A stretch of DNA of 38,337 nt from a virus, in IMG/VR virus record IMGVR_UViG_3300025647_000099, positions 1 through 38,337 of that record, one strand, 5' to 3'. Shown here in pieces: positions 13,040 through 21,710 of the stretch (position 1 is its first letter; each line of letters starts with the position of its first letter). The position numbers were made by a program, and so were the translations under genes. The notes under the pieces are model-generated. The model saw only the letters and a program-made list of their open reading frames with translations, made no database searches and was not told the origin of the DNA.

Positions 13040-13774
13040 CTATGCTATAACATCCAGATATACATCTAGTTGTCCTATATTCGGACCTAATCTTGCTTCA
13101 TAAAACGATAATGTTGGAGCACCAGATAATATTATTTGCGGACTTCTTAACCAGAAATACGATCCAAACGTTGCGGGCGCGGAGGTCTCTGTATACACAT
13201 AATATGTTCCATCAGCCGCATCTGTTCTACCTGTACCTGTGGAGCCTGTACCGCCAGTATCCACCTGCCAAGCAAACGAGTTCGATGCGGTATTTACAAT
13301 TACGTTGCTCCATGTCACTGAGGCATAGGTTGTCTCACCCGCACTGCTTGTTTGAAATGATTCACCAGTATTTTCAAATGAGTACAGATTTCCATCTAGA
13401 TTTATAGCATCTAACTGTAAGTCACCCTGCCAAGAGCTAGCACCCGCAGTACCGTTTTGGTAAGCAAAAACCAAGTATACAGTAGCACCAGCATATCCAG
13501 ATATATCAACGACTCTTTGTGTCCAAGCATCAAGTTCACCTGATATTGTGAACAAAGAGGGTGTAAGTCCAAGCTCATATTGCGGGCCAACAAGGTTAGG
13601 AAACTGATGTGTCGATGTTAAATCATAAATTCCTTGAGCGTCAGAATAATTGAAATCAAGAATTGTACTTGGTGCTGTATTTACAGACGATGATGGTGAT
13701 TTAATTCTAAGCCAATCACCTTGGATTAAATATCGACCTCTAAAATAACTGCCAAATCTACTTTTAACTGACAT
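13040..13774 (-). CDS. MAM/jelly-roll-like tail adhesin
   Basis: 244 residues, beta-rich throughout. The central part (TQRVVDISGYAGATVYLVFA and SWQGDLQLDAINL) and the C-terminal part (GTGRTDAADGTYYVYTE, then FWLRSPQIILSGAPTLSFYE) have the sequence feel of MAM-type or carbohydrate-binding jelly-roll domains. Such domains include a G-R-T-x-x-A-x-x-G-x-Y-x-Y motif and an L-x-F-x-Y/E strand. It overlaps the glycine-rich adhesin by 1 bp. Probably a receptor-binding or fibre-tip component. The MAM label is tentative. Confidence 0.6.
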   Translation of the reverse strand: MSVKSRFGSYFRGRYLIQGDWLRIKSPSSSVNTAPSTILDFNYSDAQGIYDLTSTHQFPNLVGPQYELGLTPSLFTISGELDAWTQRVVDISGYAGATVYLVFAYQNGTAGASSWQGDLQLDAINLDGNLYSFENTGESFQTSSAGETTYASVTWSNVIVNTASNSFAWQVDTGGTGSTGTGRTDAADGTYYVYTETSAPATFGSYFWLRSPQIILSGAPTLSFYEARLGPNIGQLDVYLDVIA

Positions 13775-15375
13775 TACACATCCGCCGTTCCGGTTGATGG
13801 GTAGAACCTACCAGTTCCCCATATTATTCTTATAGCACCATCTCCACCATTACCCCCACCAAGTGCTGTATCATCTTCAGGAGAACCACCACCAGCACCA
13901 AATACACCGCCGTTAGCACTACCTGTGGTTCCTCCAGAACCACCCGTTCCCGGACTATCTACATTTCCACCTGTTCCACTTGTACCTTCACCGTAAATAC
14001 CTGTACCGCCGCCGCCGTTGTTGTACGCGCCACCTGTCGATTGACCGCCGCCGCCACCACCTGCGCCACCAATCCCATTTGATCCTGTCCCAGAGTTAGT
14101 TGTGCCGCCATTACCGCCATCCCCCGTGTAACCACCGGCTCCGCCGCCACCGCCACCGCCTTGGTTAGTGTTTGATGCTCCACCGCTTCCGCCGCTTCCA
14201 CCACCATCACCAGTGAAAGAACCGCCCGCAAAAGTTGTTGCTCCATCACCCAATGACTGACCACCAGTACCACCAAGACCCGAAACCAATACAGTAGCAC
14301 CTCTTGATAAAGTTGAGTCGCCGCCATTAGTTCCCGATGCTGTTCCAGAAGCACCACCAGCACCGCCAGCACCAACAACATAGTCTAAGTCTTCACCGGC
14401 TGTTACTGCTAATGTTGCGTAGCCTAATCCACCACCACCGCCGCCTGCGCCGGATTCATTAGAAGTACCCGGAGAAGCAGAACCACCGCCGCCGCCGCCG
14501 ATACATACGACAGATATTTCAGATACACCAGATGGTACAGTCCATGTACCAGAACCGGCTGTTGTAAACTCAACTTGTCCGGGAAGTGTCACATTGTTTT
14601 GTAAAGTCTCTGAGTCATTAAAGGCAACAATATCCCAAACACCAGAGTTCTTTTTATTTCCATCAACCCAAGCACCTGTTGTTTCAGCAGGGTTCAGAGC
14701 AATACTGTAAGCGCCCCAAGCATCGTTACCTGTACCACCAAAAGCTGATGGGTTATCTGTACCATTAAAGTCTGCTCTATAAGCAACCATTAATGAGCCA
14801 AATGTTTGACCAGTTCCAATCTGCTTAATCATTGTATAATTTGTTGGTGCTGTAACACTATCTTCAGCTAATTCATCATCATCAAGACAGCCAATAGCAA
14901 CAATCACACTAGGATTTGCGGTAACAGTAGTAACTGATGGTGGGTCAGGCATATTACTATTTACGTTAATACCATCAGTTGAATAAGCAAATGGTGTGAT
15001 TAAATCAACATCTCTCCATGCTGTAACAATCCAGTTTACACCTGTACCAATAGCAGCAGTCGTATCTGGTGTAGCACCCATGACTTTATACATCGCCATT
15101 TCTCGTGAACTTGTCCTAGTGTGCTGTAGAGTAAACTCTGTCCAACCTGTAGGAACAGTAGATAGTGTGTTATCTGATCCAGTAGCAATAATTACAAAGT
15201 CATTCTGTTGTAACCCAGATGGTAATGTGGCATCACTATTAGCGCCGAAAGTAAAACCAACAAGCGATATAGTAGCAATACCGGCTTGAGTCTCATCAAA
15301 CCACTGATAATAATCTGTAGTTAATTGATTCAATGTAGAACCAATCATTGACCCATTTCTAGTCTTTTTTAACAT
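13774..15375 (-). CDS. Glycine-rich tail adhesin
   Basis: 533 residues. An N-terminal beta-rich domain (about 20-230) is followed by EFTTAGSGTWTVPSGVSEIS, the usual entry into the glycine-rich domain of phage/bacterial adhesins. Residues about 289-515 are dominated by Gly runs (GGGGGG, GGSGGSGGAS, GGAGGGGGG) with Ser, Thr and Asn. The C-terminal AIRIIWGTGRFYPSTGT is also typical. In phage S16 gp38 such runs pack as a polyglycine-II sandwich that binds receptors. Receptor binding is inferred. The DNA is GC-rich here because of the Gly codons. Confidence 0.8.
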   Translation of the reverse strand: MLKKTRNGSMIGSTLNQLTTDYYQWFDETQAGIATISLVGFTFGANSDATLPSGLQQNDFVIIATGSDNTLSTVPTGWTEFTLQHTRTSSREMAMYKVMGATPDTTAAIGTGVNWIVTAWRDVDLITPFAYSTDGINVNSNMPDPPSVTTVTANPSVIVAIGCLDDDELAEDSVTAPTNYTMIKQIGTGQTFGSLMVAYRADFNGTDNPSAFGGTGNDAWGAYSIALNPAETTGAWVDGNKKNSGVWDIVAFNDSETLQNNVTLPGQVEFTTAGSGTWTVPSGVSEISVVCIGGGGGGSASPGTSNESGAGGGGGGLGYATLAVTAGEDLDYVVGAGGAGGASGTASGTNGGDSTLSRGATVLVSGLGGTGGQSLGDGATTFAGGSFTGDGGGSGGSGGASNTNQGGGGGGGAGGYTGDGGNGGTTNSGTGSNGIGGAGGGGGGQSTGGAYNNGGGGTGIYGEGTSGTGGNVDSPGTGGSGGTTGSANGGVFGAGGGSPEDDTALGGGNGGDGAIRIIWGTGRFYPSTGTADV

Positions 15376-15378
15376 GGA

Positions 15379-15738
15379 CTAAGCTATAATCTCGTAAGAA
15401 CAAATTGCCTGTAAATCACCATTGGCAGAAGCTGTGCAACGCAGAGCATCGCCTTCTTCAAGATAAACTGCACTATCTTTTGACAAAACAACCAATGTTG
15501 CTGCCGCTGGTACTGTAATTGTGCTAGCCAATCTATATGCTGTAGCACCTCTATATAAGTCTACAGTTATATCTGCATCATTAGTGCCATCAATGTTTGA
15601 TATTGTAAGTGAGTTTACTTTATAAACTTGACCAGATGCCGCAGAGTTAGTTGTTATTGCTGTCGCTGTTGTTGTAACTGACTGTACATCAGTTTTACCT
15701 GTAATTGTTGTTACGTCTACTATATTTGGAGCCGCCAT
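15379..15738 (-). CDS. Small beta-sandwich virion protein
   Basis: 119 residues with AAGGGGATTTTTAA before the ATG. Ser/Thr/Ala-rich with strand-like segments (YKVNSLTISNIDGTNDADIT, STITVPAAATLVVL, AVYLEEGDALRC). This pattern is seen in small phage tail or capsid-decoration proteins that modify fibres. Position between the two adhesins suggests a fibre/tail component. No specific family claimed. Confidence 0.6.
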   Translation of the reverse strand: MAAPNIVDVTTITGKTDVQSVTTTATAITTNSAASGQVYKVNSLTISNIDGTNDADITVDLYRGATAYRLASTITVPAAATLVVLSKDSAVYLEEGDALRCTASANGDLQAICSYEIIA

Positions 15739-15750
15739 TTAAAAATCCCC

Positions 15751-18306
15751 TTAACCAAAAACTATTGCCATTGCGATTGCTTTGCCAGTAGTTATACCGC
15801 CGCCAGCACCACTTTCATCAGTGCCATTGACCCAATTACTTCCGTTATATTTTAGTACCTGACCATTTGTTGGCGTACTTATAACAACATTACTTAGTGA
15901 GTCTATGTTTTCACCGGTTATGTCCTGAAGGTATGTTTCGTTCAAGAAAGACCAAGCACTTCCATTCCAAGTAGCATATCCAGTAGATTTTGTAATAGAG
16001 GGTTCTTTAGCATCAAGTGTTGTTTGTAAATTAGTAATAGCACTAATCGGATGTTGGTTTGCGTCTGATCTACCTGATAAGGAATCGTGACTTGTTGCTG
16101 TAAACGCGCCAGAAGAAGTTGAGGCACGATCTGTAATGATTCTAACATCAGCAATAACAACCTTTGCTGTACTGTTTGTGTACGAAGCACTTGTTTGTAA
16201 GATGATTTGATACATCGGAACAATCTCAGAAACAGGAACACCGAAAGAATCCCAACTTTCACCATAAGCATCTTCATTAGAAGCGTATGTACTATTACCT
16301 AGAATTAATTTTATTGGATAGTAAATATCGTTAGTCGCAACCATCCAATATGAAATGTAATCACCTTCTGACGCATCTGTAAGTGAACCAGACCCACCAC
16401 CATCAATAGCGTTATAACTAGCAAGTGAAGTACCGGCAACCCAAGGATCAGTTGATGGAGTTATTTGCGACCATTCAGTGCCGTTTCTGTATAAAACAGG
16501 AAGATTTGCCGCACCACTTAATATTTGTTCATAATTAGCAGTTGGTGTCGCTGAATGGTTAATTTCGTGGTCTAAATCTTCATCAGAGATTATTAGGTTT
16601 TCAACACCAATAGAAGTAGCAGTATCGTCATTCAATGTGTAAGTTAAACCACCACCACTTCTCCATTGTGCGCCTTCTGTTTCGTGTTCATAATGATGCC
16701 ATTCTGTATCTCGTTCAGATGAGTGTCGTTCATCACCAAAAATAAAAGCATTACCATCTGTAGCGTTCCAAACAACGTACATACAAAGCAGGTTATGTCT
16801 AATTCCGGGAACAGCACCCGCCGCATATAAATTACCGTTTTGATCTATATTAATGTAGTTCTGAGCAGTTACATCGTCTATCTGAAATGTCTTTGGTGTG
16901 GAAAACGTAAACTCAGTACCCCTATACCAGTATGATGCTGACGCACCAGTTGGTGCGATTGTAGCTGTTCTAGTAGTTGGGTTAAATGAAATAGTAGTAT
17001 CTGTGCGGTTTGGAAACCCTGTCATATCGGCAGTAACATTCGCAACTGCTAATATCGCATCAGCAGTAGTAATATCATTTAATGTTGAAGCATCCCAACG
17101 ACTATTCGCATTATCATATCGCAATACTTGTGTATCTGTTGGAGTCATACCTGAATTAACATCAGATAAATCTTTAATAGATTCGCCGGTTATATCAGTT
17201 AGATACCCCTGAGTAGAGTGATCACCCCAACCGTAAGCAGTGTTCCAGTTTGTTATATCTCCAACGAGAATACCGCTTGCGGCAGACACAGAAAACACAG
17301 GGTCGGTCTCAGCGGTTAGATACCCCTGAGTTGAGTGATCCCCCCAACCGTAAGCAGTGTTCCAGTTTGTTATATCTCCAACGAGAATACCGCTTGCGGC
17401 AGAAGCATTGAAAACTGGGTCTGTTTCTTGTGCGTTAATAAACTCAGAGTTCTCATTATCCCAAACTAAAATATCTCCAGTTGAAATATTTGTTAGCCGT
17501 ACATCATGTGCGTGTCTTAGATAACTACCTTGTGTCGAACGGACAAAAAGTACACCTTGCGTAGTATTACCGCCACCATTATAGATTACAAAGGCAGTAG
17601 GTAGTTTTAAAACCCCATCACTGGGTTCGGTTGCTATAAACCCACCGGGAGTCGCTGGATCAACAAATAAAACATCACCATCTGAAAACGATGTTAAATT
17701 AAGTCCACGAACTTTACCAAAATGAGTTACGTACCCGTCTTCACCATCAGCAATATCGTGAGTGGTGACACCAATGAAATATTTTGCTTCTACTGTTCCA
17801 TCAGCAACCATTGGAGCAATAGTCAATCTACCACTAGCACCTAAAGTACCAGTAACCATTACAGCAGTGCCATTTGGTATCAAAGAACCTGTCTGGTTCT
17901 TTACAATATAACTGACTTCTTGACCAAGCTGATTTACTGAACCATTTAGTAAACCAACATCAAGCGTTCCTTCGTCCGGGTTCCAAGCTACTTCACCTGT
18001 ACCAACTGTAACCCCGGCTGTTGTTTCGAACTGGGCACTGTTCTGTAAAACAAACCCATTAACAGTTAGATCGCCAGTAATTTCTACGTCATTATTAACA
18101 TCAATAATGATTGCCTCACCGGTAGCAGTAGTTGTTATGCCGGGAGTACCAGTTCCTGAGCCAGTAACCAAGATACCACCGGCAGTTGATCCATCACCAA
18201 TGTAGACTTTCTTTTCATCTGTTGTGTATAAAAGCTCACCCTCAGCGGGGGTTACCCCGCTGCGGTTTGCTTCTAACCCACGTTTTATGCGGATCTGATT
18301 CGCCAT
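15751..18306 (-). CDS. Long tail fibre with Mtd-like N-terminus and 39-residue repeats
   Basis: 851 residues. The N-terminus (MANQIRIKRGLEANRSG ... GELLYTTDEKKVYIGDGSTA) fits the major-tropism-determinant N-terminal domain that attaches fibres to the virion. The middle has two 39-residue repeats (TDPVF..SAASGILVGDITN, then GWGDHSTQGYLT) encoded by near-identical DNA. Further on are GESIKDLSDV and GENIDSLSNV repeats with following VL-Y/N-W segments, common in fibre shafts. The C-terminus is Gly-rich (ESGAGGGITTGKAIAMAIVF). It adjoins the upstream fibre with no gap. Host-recognition fibre; receptor unknown. Confidence 0.85.
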   Translation of the reverse strand: MANQIRIKRGLEANRSGVTPAEGELLYTTDEKKVYIGDGSTAGGILVTGSGTGTPGITTTATGEAIIIDVNNDVEITGDLTVNGFVLQNSAQFETTAGVTVGTGEVAWNPDEGTLDVGLLNGSVNQLGQEVSYIVKNQTGSLIPNGTAVMVTGTLGASGRLTIAPMVADGTVEAKYFIGVTTHDIADGEDGYVTHFGKVRGLNLTSFSDGDVLFVDPATPGGFIATEPSDGVLKLPTAFVIYNGGGNTTQGVLFVRSTQGSYLRHAHDVRLTNISTGDILVWDNENSEFINAQETDPVFNASAASGILVGDITNWNTAYGWGDHSTQGYLTAETDPVFSVSAASGILVGDITNWNTAYGWGDHSTQGYLTDITGESIKDLSDVNSGMTPTDTQVLRYDNANSRWDASTLNDITTADAILAVANVTADMTGFPNRTDTTISFNPTTRTATIAPTGASASYWYRGTEFTFSTPKTFQIDDVTAQNYINIDQNGNLYAAGAVPGIRHNLLCMYVVWNATDGNAFIFGDERHSSERDTEWHHYEHETEGAQWRSGGGLTYTLNDDTATSIGVENLIISDEDLDHEINHSATPTANYEQILSGAANLPVLYRNGTEWSQITPSTDPWVAGTSLASYNAIDGGGSGSLTDASEGDYISYWMVATNDIYYPIKLILGNSTYASNEDAYGESWDSFGVPVSEIVPMYQIILQTSASYTNSTAKVVIADVRIITDRASTSSGAFTATSHDSLSGRSDANQHPISAITNLQTTLDAKEPSITKSTGYATWNGSAWSFLNETYLQDITGENIDSLSNVVISTPTNGQVLKYNGSNWVNGTDESGAGGGITTGKAIAMAIVFG
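17198..17286 (-). repeat. 89-bp direct repeat, copy 1
   Basis: Matches 17315-17403 at 87 of 89 positions by eye, with a period of 117 bp (39 codons), so the reading frame is kept. Encodes GILVGDITNWNTAYGWGDHS and flanks in the fibre. Confidence 0.9.
17315..17403 (-). repeat. 89-bp direct repeat, copy 2
   Basis: Second copy; the 28 bp between the copies differ more, although they still encode a similar TDPVF segment. Confidence 0.9.
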
Positions 18307-19416
18307 TTAGAATGTGCCACCATCAAGGAAGTTAGCTACTGTCATTTTACGGAAAGCACCGCCACCAGTTAGTTGAACTGCAATCTCATTAGTGCCGAGG
18401 CCGTCTGTTTGAGCAGTCAACTCGTTGAAGTCAAGATCGAATGTGCGGTTAGCAGAAAGATCGCCACCACCTGCAAGGCCGACTCCTGCTGTCAGGGTAG
18501 TGCCCGCTGAGGCTACTGAGTCAAGATTCTTATTTACAATCGTCCAGTGAGCTTCAGTTGTTGGGTCAGTTTGTTCTGCGATAAGGACATCACCTGCCTC
18601 TACAGCAGTAGCGAAGAACGTACCCGCAACAGTAACAGTGAACATATCACCAACACTAATGCCAGATGGAGCAGTATCCAGATCAGGGGTGTTAGTGGAA
18701 GCGTCATAGCCTCCACGATAAGTCATCTCAGAAGCAGCAACAGCATCAACATAGGCTTTAACAGACTGTTGAGTTGGTACTTTCGTTGCCGAGTTGGAAA
18801 GCATATCGTCTTCATCAACGACAAAACTAAAACCAGAGGCATCAGCATTTGATGTACGGATAATGGTGGCGTCTACCGGCTCATACACGCCAGTATGAAG
18901 GTGGTTGCCCTGCGCTACCTGTGCAGAGCCGGTACCTACGTCGCCGTTAGCGCTCAGTGTTTCGTAGGTAATATCAGTTGTCAGCGCATTGTTTGCGTCA
19001 TAACCCTGAACAGAAGTACCGATGTCATTGTCAGTGAGGATAGTGCCACTTGATGGCAGGGTTGCACCATTCAATGTACCGACACCCGACATATTGTTTA
19101 AGTCGTCAACAACAACGCCAGAACCCTGAATTAGTTTGCCAGTAGTGCCATCATAGCGTGGTAGGGTGTTATCAGTAGAAGAAGCCGGTCCGACTACATC
19201 ACCCGCGCCTGCTGGGGCTGCCCAAGTGCCATCACCACGCAAGAATTCTGTTGTGCTTCCGTTTGTTTCTTTACCGATTTGAACAGCAGTGTTGCTAGAA
19301 TCTGCTACGTAGAAATTACCATCTACTTCTGTATATACAAGTTCACCAAACTCAAGAGCGCCTGCACTGGCCACTGTGTTCGTTTGAGAACGCCTAATTT
19401 TCAATTTGTTAGCCAT
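18307..19416 (-). CDS. Tail fibre protein
   Basis: 369 residues with a GGAGG ribosome site. MANKLKIRRSQTNTVA ... FGELVYTEVDGNFYVADSS parallels the N-terminus of the 851-residue fibre, so the two share an attachment module. Asn/Gly/Thr-rich beta segments follow, with typical fibre motifs: TTEFLRGDGTWAAP, LPRYDGTTGKLIQGSG, KVPTQQSVKAYVDA, GVGLAGGGDLSANRTFDLD. It ends ANFLDGGTF, sharing the DGGTF terminus of the gene before it. Structural; no enzymatic motif. Confidence 0.85.
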   Translation of the reverse strand: MANKLKIRRSQTNTVASAGALEFGELVYTEVDGNFYVADSSNTAVQIGKETNGSTTEFLRGDGTWAAPAGAGDVVGPASSTDNTLPRYDGTTGKLIQGSGVVVDDLNNMSGVGTLNGATLPSSGTILTDNDIGTSVQGYDANNALTTDITYETLSANGDVGTGSAQVAQGNHLHTGVYEPVDATIIRTSNADASGFSFVVDEDDMLSNSATKVPTQQSVKAYVDAVAASEMTYRGGYDASTNTPDLDTAPSGISVGDMFTVTVAGTFFATAVEAGDVLIAEQTDPTTEAHWTIVNKNLDSVASAGTTLTAGVGLAGGGDLSANRTFDLDFNELTAQTDGLGTNEIAVQLTGGGAFRKMTVANFLDGGTF

Positions 19417-19432
19417 TGGCTACCTCCAAAGA

Positions 19433-19966
19433 TTAAAATGTACCACCGTCTACAATATCGCGTATGCGAACCTTTACTGTATCATCGAGTATGCCTGTAT
19501 ACATAGGGATGTAGTTTGAATCACTATCACTTACTATACTTGCAACAAGCTCTTCAATAGACAAAGAAATGTTTAAATCTCCGCCGAGAGAAACTGGTGT
19601 CTCAGCCCCCGTTAACCCTTTACCGGTGGTTAATGTCCCGTACTGAAGAGCCTCAACTAGCGCACTGGCTGTTATGTTCTGAATTACAGCATTTCCTATG
19701 GACCAAACTAGCGGAGTCGTACCTTCTTCACCCCTAGTAATACCATCTAATGTGTACGGACCAACGCCTGAACGAGATGTATAGGAAATAATCTCGAACT
19801 TAGTTGGGGCGGCTATATCATCCAATAAAGTTAGGTACGCAATATCACCTGCCGGGTCCGGTACGTCTGTCCATCCAGCGGGCGCAACGGACACAATTGC
19901 CGATGTAGCATCCACCGACATATTGGACAGTAAACTACACTGAACGAAATTACTCCATTTAGACAT
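19433..19966 (-). CDS. Fibre/tail connector protein
   Basis: 177 residues. The N-terminal half contains the conserved phage fibre-connector pattern: EIISYTSRSG, then LDGITRGEEGTTPLVWSIGN, then TASALVEAL (compare R-G-Q-E-G-T-x-A-x-x-W-x-x-G-D). The C-terminal half has GLTGAETPVSLGGDLNISLS, a fibre-shaft motif, and ends in IVDGGTF like the next gene. The start overlaps the endolysin stop (TGATG). Confidence 0.75.
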   Translation of the reverse strand: MSKWSNFVQCSLLSNMSVDATSAIVSVAPAGWTDVPDPAGDIAYLTLLDDIAAPTKFEIISYTSRSGVGPYTLDGITRGEEGTTPLVWSIGNAVIQNITASALVEALQYGTLTTGKGLTGAETPVSLGGDLNISLSIEELVASIVSDSDSNYIPMYTGILDDTVKVRIRDIVDGGTF

Positions 19967-20376
19967 CAGCCCACCCGCATGATTTCAGCCAATTCTTCAG
20001 CCCGTTTTCCGACTTGTTTCGCCCACTTGGAGTCGAGCATTTCTAGGGAAGCAGAAGCGTAGTCATGGCGGTCGATAGCCGCCCACATGCGCTGGAAACC
20101 GGCCAGTCGGTGTATGCCGATATTAAAACACATATTAACAAGGACGTAATAACGAGCGCCAGATAGATCACGCACAACAGGGAAGCGATCTGCAAGCTCC
20201 CGCGCATGAATCTCAATATCGTTTCGGAGAAGGTACATCGCCTCTTCCTCCGAGATTCCTCTATCATCTAGGTTTCGTCCTACGCCAATTGTCAGCTTTC
20301 CAACAGTGTCTTTATAAGGTTTTAGCTCCATCCCCTCGTGGCGGATGAGCATCATTTCAAATTCTGCTGGGGTCAT
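19966..20376 (-). CDS. Endolysin, T4-lysozyme-type (GH24) muramidase
   Basis: 136 residues. The catalytic triad spacing E-x8-D-x5-T is exact: E14, D23 and T29 (RHEGMELKPYKDTVGKLTIG). It cleaves the beta-1,4 bond between MurNAc and GlcNAc in peptidoglycan. The N-terminus has no signal peptide or anchor, so export would need a holin. It is shorter than T4 lysozyme (164) but retains the core helices (LVNMCFNIGIHRLAGFQRMW). Coupled to the upstream membrane protein (1-bp overlap) in the lysis cluster. Confidence 0.93.
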   Translation of the reverse strand: MTPAEFEMMLIRHEGMELKPYKDTVGKLTIGVGRNLDDRGISEEEAMYLLRNDIEIHARELADRFPVVRDLSGARYYVLVNMCFNIGIHRLAGFQRMWAAIDRHDYASASLEMLDSKWAKQVGKRAEELAEIMRVG

Positions 20377-20717
20377 TACCCAAGTCCTATTTTAAGCCCT
20401 AACACGGCGGCGATAGCGGCGACTGCGAACAGTATAATTTTAGTAATTATATCGGCTTTTACCGAACTTTTAATGTTTTCTTCGGCAAAAGATTCTCTTA
20501 TTAGCTTTTGGTGATATAGGCGGTGTCCGTGGATGTCGGCATCTGGGAATGCTTTAGCTACCTCATCCATCTCTTTCCGGAGGGTTTCAAGCTCGCGCAT
20601 TATCCGAATAATGCGCTGATCCATGTCGTGTACTACAGAGAACGTGTGCCTAGCAACGTCATCGAGTCCCTTGTCCTTCAGAGAAGCCACTAAATTCACC
20701 TGATCCAACTGACTCAT
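20376..20717 (-). CDS. Coiled-coil protein with C-terminal membrane helix
   Basis: 113 residues. Charged helix at 25-58 (DMDQRIIRIMRELETLRKEM), then a FPDADIHGHRLYHQ segment recurring in phage lysis-region proteins, then a C-terminal hydrophobic helix at about 91-112. This tail-anchored layout suits a lysis-associated protein (holin regulator or spanin partner), but none is certain. Start overlaps the upstream small TM ORF by ATGA; stop overlaps the endolysin start. Confidence 0.7.
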   Translation of the reverse strand: MSQLDQVNLVASLKDKGLDDVARHTFSVVHDMDQRIIRIMRELETLRKEMDEVAKAFPDADIHGHRLYHQKLIRESFAEENIKSSVKADIITKIILFAVAAIAAVLGLKIGLG

Positions 20718-20857
20718 CTAAAGCTCCCGCGATCCCTCATCGGCCTCAATCGATTTATGGCAGTGTCGATCGTCCACTTTATCGAGCCAATAGCAAAGAA
20801 TAAAGCAGATGCGACAAGTATCAACACGCTTACCCATACGGCTGCTAATAGTTTCAT
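20714..20857 (-). CDS. Nested small single-TM peptide
   Basis: 47 residues, MKLLAAVWVSVLILVASALF then a basic tail ending RDRGSFR. It lies entirely inside the 20718-20939 gene apart from its last bases, in another frame. A GGTGATC upstream of the ATG matches the 16S tail, and the stop overlaps the next start as ATGA. Nested small membrane ORFs are known in phage lysis regions (Rz1, pinholins). No lipobox cysteine is present, so it is not an Rz1 lipoprotein. Confidence 0.45.
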   Translation of the reverse strand: MKLLAAVWVSVLILVASALFFAIGSIKWTIDTAINRLRPMRDRGSFR

Positions 20858-20939
20858 CGGGATCACCGCCAATGAGCGTATTCGCCATCTGGTCGATGGA
20901 GATGAGAACATTCCAGAAATACTTACTGATCTTCTGCAC
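20718..20939 (-). CDS. Conserved-looking small phage protein in lysis region
   Basis: 73 residues. The middle (NTLIGGDPDETISSR) and C-terminus (RHCHKSIEADEGS) match a pattern I recall in short phage proteins near lysis genes: a G-x-P-x-E-T-x-S-S-R motif, then D-x-x-H-C-x-K-S-x. The function is not known to me. It overlaps the spanin-like gene by 17 bp and contains the nested ORF. One of the two frames, or both, may be used. Confidence 0.55.
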   Translation of the reverse strand: MQKISKYFWNVLISIDQMANTLIGGDPDETISSRMGKRVDTCRICFILCYWLDKVDDRHCHKSIEADEGSREL

Positions 20940-21186
20940 TGTCGATAATCCTCGGAGTCGTTTCTACTTCATGCCTATCGGCCATTGGAGTAACGACATC
21001 AGCCCCAGATAGAAGCCTCTGGGTCTCCCGTAAGTGGTCGTTTAAAAGCTGCTGTTTCTGAATCTGTAACTGAAAAGTCTGCATGGCTTTATCTTGCTCA
21101 ACCTGCCAATTATAGGCAAACGCAATAGTGGCGAAAAACAACGCGCCAAGGCCGATTACCGCCTCTTTTACCGTAAACCCGCTCAT
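20923..21186 (-). CDS. Single-pass membrane protein, possible spanin-like
   Basis: 87 residues: an N-terminal membrane helix (about 7-26, AVIGLGALFFATIAFAYN) followed by a charged coiled coil (VEQDKAMQTFQLQIQKQQLL) and a polar tail. That is the layout of inner-membrane i-spanins (Rz) but shorter than lambda Rz (153). An outer-membrane lipoprotein partner is not visible. Coupled to the holin-like gene by ATGA. Confidence 0.6.
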   Translation of the reverse strand: MSGFTVKEAVIGLGALFFATIAFAYNWQVEQDKAMQTFQLQIQKQQLLNDHLRETQRLLSGADVVTPMADRHEVETTPRIIDSAEDQ

Positions 21187-21710
21187 CTATTTTTCATCTC
21201 CGGTAAACTGAGTGCACGTTCGCCGAACCACCATGTGGTTGCAGTCGTCGCAGAAAAAACGGTCGAGTACACAACGTACTTTATAAGACTCACAATCTCG
21301 GCAGATGTAAATATCGTCTGATCCGATGATGCTAAGGCTGAATAGGTCTGTAGCGATCCCGTGAGGACAAGGTACGTCAGCCACATTACGGCAAGCCACA
21401 AAGACAGTGTAAGGAAAGGGCGGAACAGACTTTTCATGGCTACAACCCAAGGCATGTTTGTCTGATGCTTGTCCAGTTCCACCTGTGCCTGCAAGGACGT
21501 TGTTAATCCGCTCCATGCGCCGTCTTGACTCTTCATCTGCATCTGAAGCTCGATCAGCTTCAACTCGTGGTCCCGTTCTTCCTTTTGCTCGATCGCTTTC
21601 TGTTTCCGTTCTTTCAGCTTCATCCATGCCCCAAAAGCTGAGCCAATCACACCAAACAGACCGCCAGAGGCAGCGGAAGCGCCCAAACCCAGAATATCTA
21701 ACCAATCCAC
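21183..21710 (-). CDS. Holin-like protein with three membrane segments
   Basis: 175 residues. Hydrophobic stretches at about 5-29 (Gly/Ala-rich), 97-118 (LTLSLWLAVMWLTYLVL) and 138-162 (ending TTWWFGERAL), with a long charged helix between the first two (KLKERKQKAIEQKEERDHEL). This resembles the three-TM holins of gene-transfer-agent/phage type (PF11351-like), in which a WWFG-R motif occurs near the C-terminus. It would form holes that release the endolysin. Best holin candidate in the cluster. Confidence 0.75.
   Translation of the reverse strand: MDWLDILGLGASAASGGLFGVIGSAFGAWMKLKERKQKAIEQKEERDHELKLIELQMQMKSQDGAWSGLTTSLQAQVELDKHQTNMPWVVAMKSLFRPFLTLSLWLAVMWLTYLVLTGSLQTYSALASSDQTIFTSAEIVSLIKYVVYSTVFSATTATTWWFGERALSLPEMKNR

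Noticed and set aside
13959-14381. 140-residue - strand ORF in the Gly-rich adhesin
   Set aside because: Val/Ala/Leu-rich shadow caused by the shifted reading of repetitive Gly codons.
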